A DNA stretch of 64,000 bases from Paenibacillus thermotolerans (GTDB lineage: Bacteria > Bacillota > Bacilli > Paenibacillales > YIM-B00363), in contig NZ_JAQZSG010000001.1 of the NCBI RefSeq assembly GCF_028745515.1, forward strand, positions 62,001-126,000. Reading direction: 5' to 3'. Positions within the stretch are counted from its first letter, which is position 1, and every line of letters starts with the position of its first letter. A program made the translations under genes and the position numbers. This document shows positions 61,361 through 64,000 of the stretch, in pieces. The notes below the pieces were generated by a model. That model had not been told where the DNA came from. It searched no databases and worked only from the letters and a program-made list of their open reading frames with translations.

Positions 61361-61894
61361 GTGAATAATGATGATTATCTTCTGGACTGCAAGGGTGATC
61401 ATAGGTTGGTATTACCAATATTTGTGGCAGGGGCATGGCTTACCTTGCTTTGCTTCTCATGCTTGCCGAAAAAACTGCCCGCAGCGGCAAATGTGCTGCT
61501 TTATTTGAGTTTGTCGATTATCGATATTAACAGATTAACGATTTTCATATCATTGCTGAACATCAATGATTACAGCAAAAAAATTCCGGAGTTTTTATCG
61601 TTTATCCTTTATCGGAACATCATTTTAACGATGGCCCTGATCGCCTTCACGAATGTGTTCTTGACGTCCGATTCGAATAAGAAAAAAATCGTTGCGGCAT
61701 TGATCTCGTATCTGTTTCTGATTCTCACGAGCCGGCTGCTGCGCGCGCTTCACGTGCTCAAAGATATTCATTGGAACATGGCTCTCGATTTGCTGTTGTT
61801 TGGCGTGTATATGGCCGTCTCTATCGGTCTGGGATGGTTTTTCATGAACAAAGCATCGAAGGAGGGGCGGGGACATGGAGAACGTCGTTTATGA
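61361..61894 (+). CDS. Multi-pass membrane protein
   Basis: A 177-residue protein with about five hydrophobic segments; its GTG has GGAGA upstream. It overlaps the next gene by 20 bases, and both seem to be relatives of the CBO0543-type membrane family. The first 15 residues are uncertain. Function unknown. Confidence 0.6.
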   Translation: MNNDDYLLDCKGDHRLVLPIFVAGAWLTLLCFSCLPKKLPAAANVLLYLSLSIIDINRLTIFISLLNINDYSKKIPEFLSFILYRNIILTMALIAFTNVFLTSDSNKKKIVAALISYLFLILTSRLLRALHVLKDIHWNMALDLLLFGVYMAVSIGLGWFFMNKASKEGRGHGERRL

Positions 61895-62390
61895 AAAAAG
61901 CTTTAATCTGAACGAGTGGGTCGTCATCGCCATGATCGTGATCGGCTCCTTGATCGTTATTTTTCTGCCAAAAAGATATACATGGGACGAAACGGCATTC
62001 AATGTATTGATCGGCGTTTTTTTCGGCTTGCTCTTCGACCATACGATCGGGATTCCTCCCTTCGATTACTACGATCTCGGCGATGAAGCGAAGTATCAGC
62101 TATTCGACGTTTTCTCTTACGCGATGTACGCCCCGTTCGGGTATTTGTTTATTTATGTATTGGAAGCGTTTAAGCTTCGCGGATTCGCAATTGTTTTGTA
62201 CATTGCGGTTTGGGCGGGGCTTGGAGTAATGGTCGAATGGGTCGGGACAATTGTCGGAATATTTCACTATAAGCACGGCTATAAGCTTCTTTATTCCGCA
62301 CCAATTTATTTGATTGTGGAAAGCATTCATTTGGGGACGTTTTACATGCTCTTTAGAACGTATTACACTAGGAGGATAGTCAATCGGTAA
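61875..62390 (+). CDS. CBO0543-like membrane protein
   Basis: A 171-residue protein with five hydrophobic helices. The region LLFDHTIGIPPFDYYDLGDEAKY and SAPIYLIVESIH are typical of the CBO0543 family of Bacilli. GGAGGGGCGGGG precedes the ATG. Function unknown. Confidence 0.72.
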   Translation: MENVVYEKSFNLNEWVVIAMIVIGSLIVIFLPKRYTWDETAFNVLIGVFFGLLFDHTIGIPPFDYYDLGDEAKYQLFDVFSYAMYAPFGYLFIYVLEAFKLRGFAIVLYIAVWAGLGVMVEWVGTIVGIFHYKHGYKLLYSAPIYLIVESIHLGTFYMLFRTYYTRRIVNR

Positions 62391-62401
62391 GGAGAGGGCT
62401 T

Positions 62402-62617
62402 ATGGCTGGAAACCGCCGTTTAATTACGGATCAGGATTTTCAAGAGGCAATGTTGAACGAAACCGGCATCCGCGTGTTTCGAGACGATCACGTGGTGGAT
62501 GCCGGAGTAGTCATTATCCGGTTTGACGACTCTGTCGTCGTTACGCAATCGGGCGTCAGCGACATTTCTTATCACGACCGCCGGGAATGCGACTTCTTCG
62601 AGATGAACAAGAGGTAA
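62402..62617 (+). CDS. Hypothetical protein
   Basis: A 71-residue soluble, acidic protein of beta-strands (VVDAGVVIIRFDDSVVVTQ). AAGGAGAGG precedes the ATG. It may be co-transcribed with the two membrane protein genes. No family recognised. Confidence 0.6.
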   Translation: MAGNRRLITDQDFQEAMLNETGIRVFRDDHVVDAGVVIIRFDDSVVVTQSGVSDISYHDRRECDFFEMNKR

Positions 62618-62620
62618 AGA

Positions 62621-62818
62621 TCAGCTTTGGATGATCTCCTTCACGCGGCCGACCTGCCCGTCCGTCAGTCTTACTTTGATTCCGTGAGGATGCGCGGCGG
62701 ATTTCGTCAATATATCCTTCACGACGCCGCGGGTCAGCCTTCCGGTTCTTTGATCTTGCTTCAGCACGATGTGCACCTCGGCGCCGGGCTTAATGTCGTC
62801 TCTTCGTTGTCCGTTCAT
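62621..62818 (-). CDS. YwbE family protein
   Basis: A 65-residue basic protein matching the YwbE pattern: MNGQRRDDIKPGAEVHIVLK, DQRTGRLTRGVVKDILT, HPHGIKVRL and GQVGRVKEI. Probably a small beta-barrel. Function unknown. GGAGCGG lies upstream. Confidence 0.88.
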   Translation of the reverse strand: MNGQRRDDIKPGAEVHIVLKQDQRTGRLTRGVVKDILTKSAAHPHGIKVRLTDGQVGRVKEIIQS

Positions 62819-62871
62819 GATCGGTTATACCGCTCCTTATCGAAATTGTAATGCCAAAAGGAGAGCAACGA

Positions 62872-63105
62872 ATGATCCCCTTCGAAAATACGTGGCCGTA
62901 CGAGACGGTCGGCAACGACATGTACGTCTTGGAATGCCCTTTTTGCAAAAATAGCAACGTGCTGCTGCCGATGAAACGCAAGGAGCTGACCGACATACGG
63001 GACGGCAAGAAAAAGCTGCTTGTCTTTCCTTGCTGCCACAGCCGGATCACGATTGTGGATGCCGACGCCGATTATTTGCTGGCCAGCTCGAGAATAAGAA
63101 AATAG
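62872..63105 (+). CDS. Small hypothetical protein with cysteine pairs
   Basis: A 77-residue protein. CPFC and FPCCHS pairs flank a basic stretch, suggesting a zinc site. Start 62872 has AAGGAGAG 6 bases upstream. No family recognised with confidence. Confidence 0.65.
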   Translation: MIPFENTWPYETVGNDMYVLECPFCKNSNVLLPMKRKELTDIRDGKKKLLVFPCCHSRITIVDADADYLLASSRIRK

Positions 63106-63146
63106 CAGACAACGAGTTGTGAATGCGGCGAACTTTGCTTATGCGG

Positions 63147-63668
63147 CTATCCCTCCGTCGGGTGGGACGGGCCGCTCAGCTCCAGCTGGTAAAAGCGAAG
63201 ATTGAGCCATCTGCCGAATTTATACCCCGCTTTTCTTACGGTCCCGGCGTGGGAGAACCCAAGCTTCTCATGCATGAGGATGCTTGAAGCGTTGTCCTCG
63301 TCGATCCCGGCAACGACCGTCGCGAATCCCCGCTCCTCGGCAATTCGAAGCAGCTCCTTCAGCAATAAGGTGGCGACGCCTTGTCTTCTTGCATCCGAAC
63401 GAACGTAAACGGAATGCTCGATCGTATATTTGTAAGCGGGCCACGGGCGGAACGGTCCGTACGTCGCAAAGCCCGCCACCTTCCCTCCGCTTTCGCATAC
63501 GAGCACGGGCGAGCCTTCTTCCCGCTTTTGGCGAAACCATTCTTTTCTCTGCTCCAGCGTATGAGGGAAATAATGATAAACCGCCGTCGTATTCATAATC
63601 GCATCGTTATATATTTCCAGTATGTCCGGCAAATCCGAATCGGTTGCTTCCCTGACGGCCGACTTCAT
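63147..63668 (-). CDS. GNAT N-acetyltransferase, phosphinothricin-acetyltransferase-like
   Basis: A 173-residue enzyme. Starts SAVREATDSDLPDILEIYND, with the acetyl-CoA loop RRQGVATLLLKELL and the GFSHAGTVRKAGYKFGRW end typical of the Pat/YwnH subgroup, which acetylate methionine sulfone/sulfoximine or similar. Actual substrate unknown. Confidence 0.87.
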   Translation of the reverse strand: MKSAVREATDSDLPDILEIYNDAIMNTTAVYHYFPHTLEQRKEWFRQKREEGSPVLVCESGGKVAGFATYGPFRPWPAYKYTIEHSVYVRSDARRQGVATLLLKELLRIAEERGFATVVAGIDEDNASSILMHEKLGFSHAGTVRKAGYKFGRWLNLRFYQLELSGPSHPTEG

Positions 63669-63696
63669 CTCTCAACATCCACATCTTCCGGGTAAA

Positions 63697-64000
63697 TTAA
63701 AGCTTCTCTTCCACCAATTTTACGGCTTCTTGCTTCTGCGTATCGTTCGCGATTATTTTTTCCCGCAGCTGAAGGATAAGCCGGCTTGTCGTCTCTCCGG
63801 CCGCCGTACCGGTTTGCTCCAAGCCTGCGGCTTTCTGGAATGCGAGGACGGCTTTCTTAGTCCCTTCGTCGAATAACCCGTCCTTGCGGCCCGGATCGTA
63901 TCCGAGAGCTTGGAGCATGTCCTGAAGCGTCTTGACCTCCGGCCCGAACGAATCGACCTTTAACGCTTGCTCCGGATTCAAAATCGGCAGGCTTGCATAT
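63697..64000 (-). CDS. C-terminal part of S41 (CtpA/CtpB-like) peptidase with peptidoglycan-binding domain
   Basis: About 100 residues to the C-terminus; the frame is open to the right edge (ASLPILNPEQALK at the edge). The peptidoglycan-binding domain 1 reads VKTLQDMLQALGYDPGRKDG and KAVLAFQKAAGL. The lead-in LPILNP and the domain are typical of the end of carboxyl-terminal processing proteases in Bacilli. The catalytic part lies outside. A short free protein starting at a TTG (63981) is less likely. Confidence 0.7.
   Translation of the reverse strand, partial: YASLPILNPEQALKVDSFGPEVKTLQDMLQALGYDPGRKDGLFDEGTKKAVLAFQKAAGLEQTGTAAGETTSRLILQLREKIIANDTQKQEAVKLVEEKL

Overview
The window looks like a chromosomal segment of a Paenibacillaceae bacterium (Paenibacillus or Cohnella type). 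Pointers are the moderate GC content, strong AGGAGG ribosome binding sites with frequent GTG and TTG starts, an SLH-domain surface protein, YqkE, YwbE, CsaA and SpoVB-like proteins, a HrcA/CIRCE site, a c-di-AMP riboswitch and many LacI-regulated glycoside hydrolase genes. No rRNA, tRNA, CRISPR array or prophage was seen.

Layout. 1-2.1 kb: the end of a MacAB-like export system (permease cut by the window edge, plus a lipoprotein adaptor). 2.3-8.9 kb: a beta-mannan locus with a LacI regulator, a secreted multidomain GH26 mannanase broken by a one-base frameshift near its 3' end, a cytoplasmic GH26 and a GH5 lipoprotein; a TGTTAGC motif recurs at the regulator and in the shared promoter region. 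8.9-16.8 kb: DJ-1/PfpI protein and divergent LysR regulator, YqkE, EcsC-like protein, a two-subunit ABC exporter and an aldo/keto reductase. 16.9-17.2 kb: a 31-residue holin-like toxin of the type I toxin-antitoxin kind.

17.3-29.7 kb is the most interesting part. A leftward operon holds a LacI regulator, an arabinose-5-phosphate isomerase, a ribokinase-family kinase, a decayed gene, a zinc alcohol dehydrogenase and a GH172 (DUF2961) enzyme. Next to it lie an AraC regulator, a GH127 (DUF1680) enzyme and a large uncharacterised hydrolase-like protein. An 18-bp palindrome close to TGTGTAAACGTTTACACA occurs four times and ties these units together. The set fits use of a furanose polymer or glycoside, possibly D-arabinan, through D-arabinose, D-arabinose-5-phosphate and D-ribulose-5-phosphate. 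A TnpB (IS1341-type) element with its omega-RNA end has inserted just upstream of the LacI gene, and decayed genes lie beside it.

29.7-37.5 kb: Rieske protein, a divergent second IF-3, a Gfo/Idh/MocA oxidoreductase, a formylglycine-generating enzyme with both active-site cysteines, and two large exported proteins (copper-amine-oxidase-N domain; SLH plus GH18). 37.5-47.8 kb: small hypotheticals, a c-di-AMP riboswitch before a LysM-CAP protein, an ECF-like sigma factor divergent from a NEW3-protein/ABC-transporter operon, DUF2277, CIRCE-controlled htpG, csaA and a SpoVB-like flippase. 47.8-48.65 kb: two back-to-back arrays of short palindromic repeats (periods of 52 and 51 bp). 48.7-52.9 kb: a leftward LacI-oxidoreductase-ThuA-oxidoreductase operon with a hexanucleotide microsatellite in front of its last gene. 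53-64 kb: acyltransferase, SH3-NlpC/P60 hydrolase, membrane-anchored serine protease, CcdC, Tet(M)-like GTPase, a MacB-type ABC transporter, small conserved proteins, an acetyltransferase, and the C-terminus of an S41 peptidase running off the right edge.
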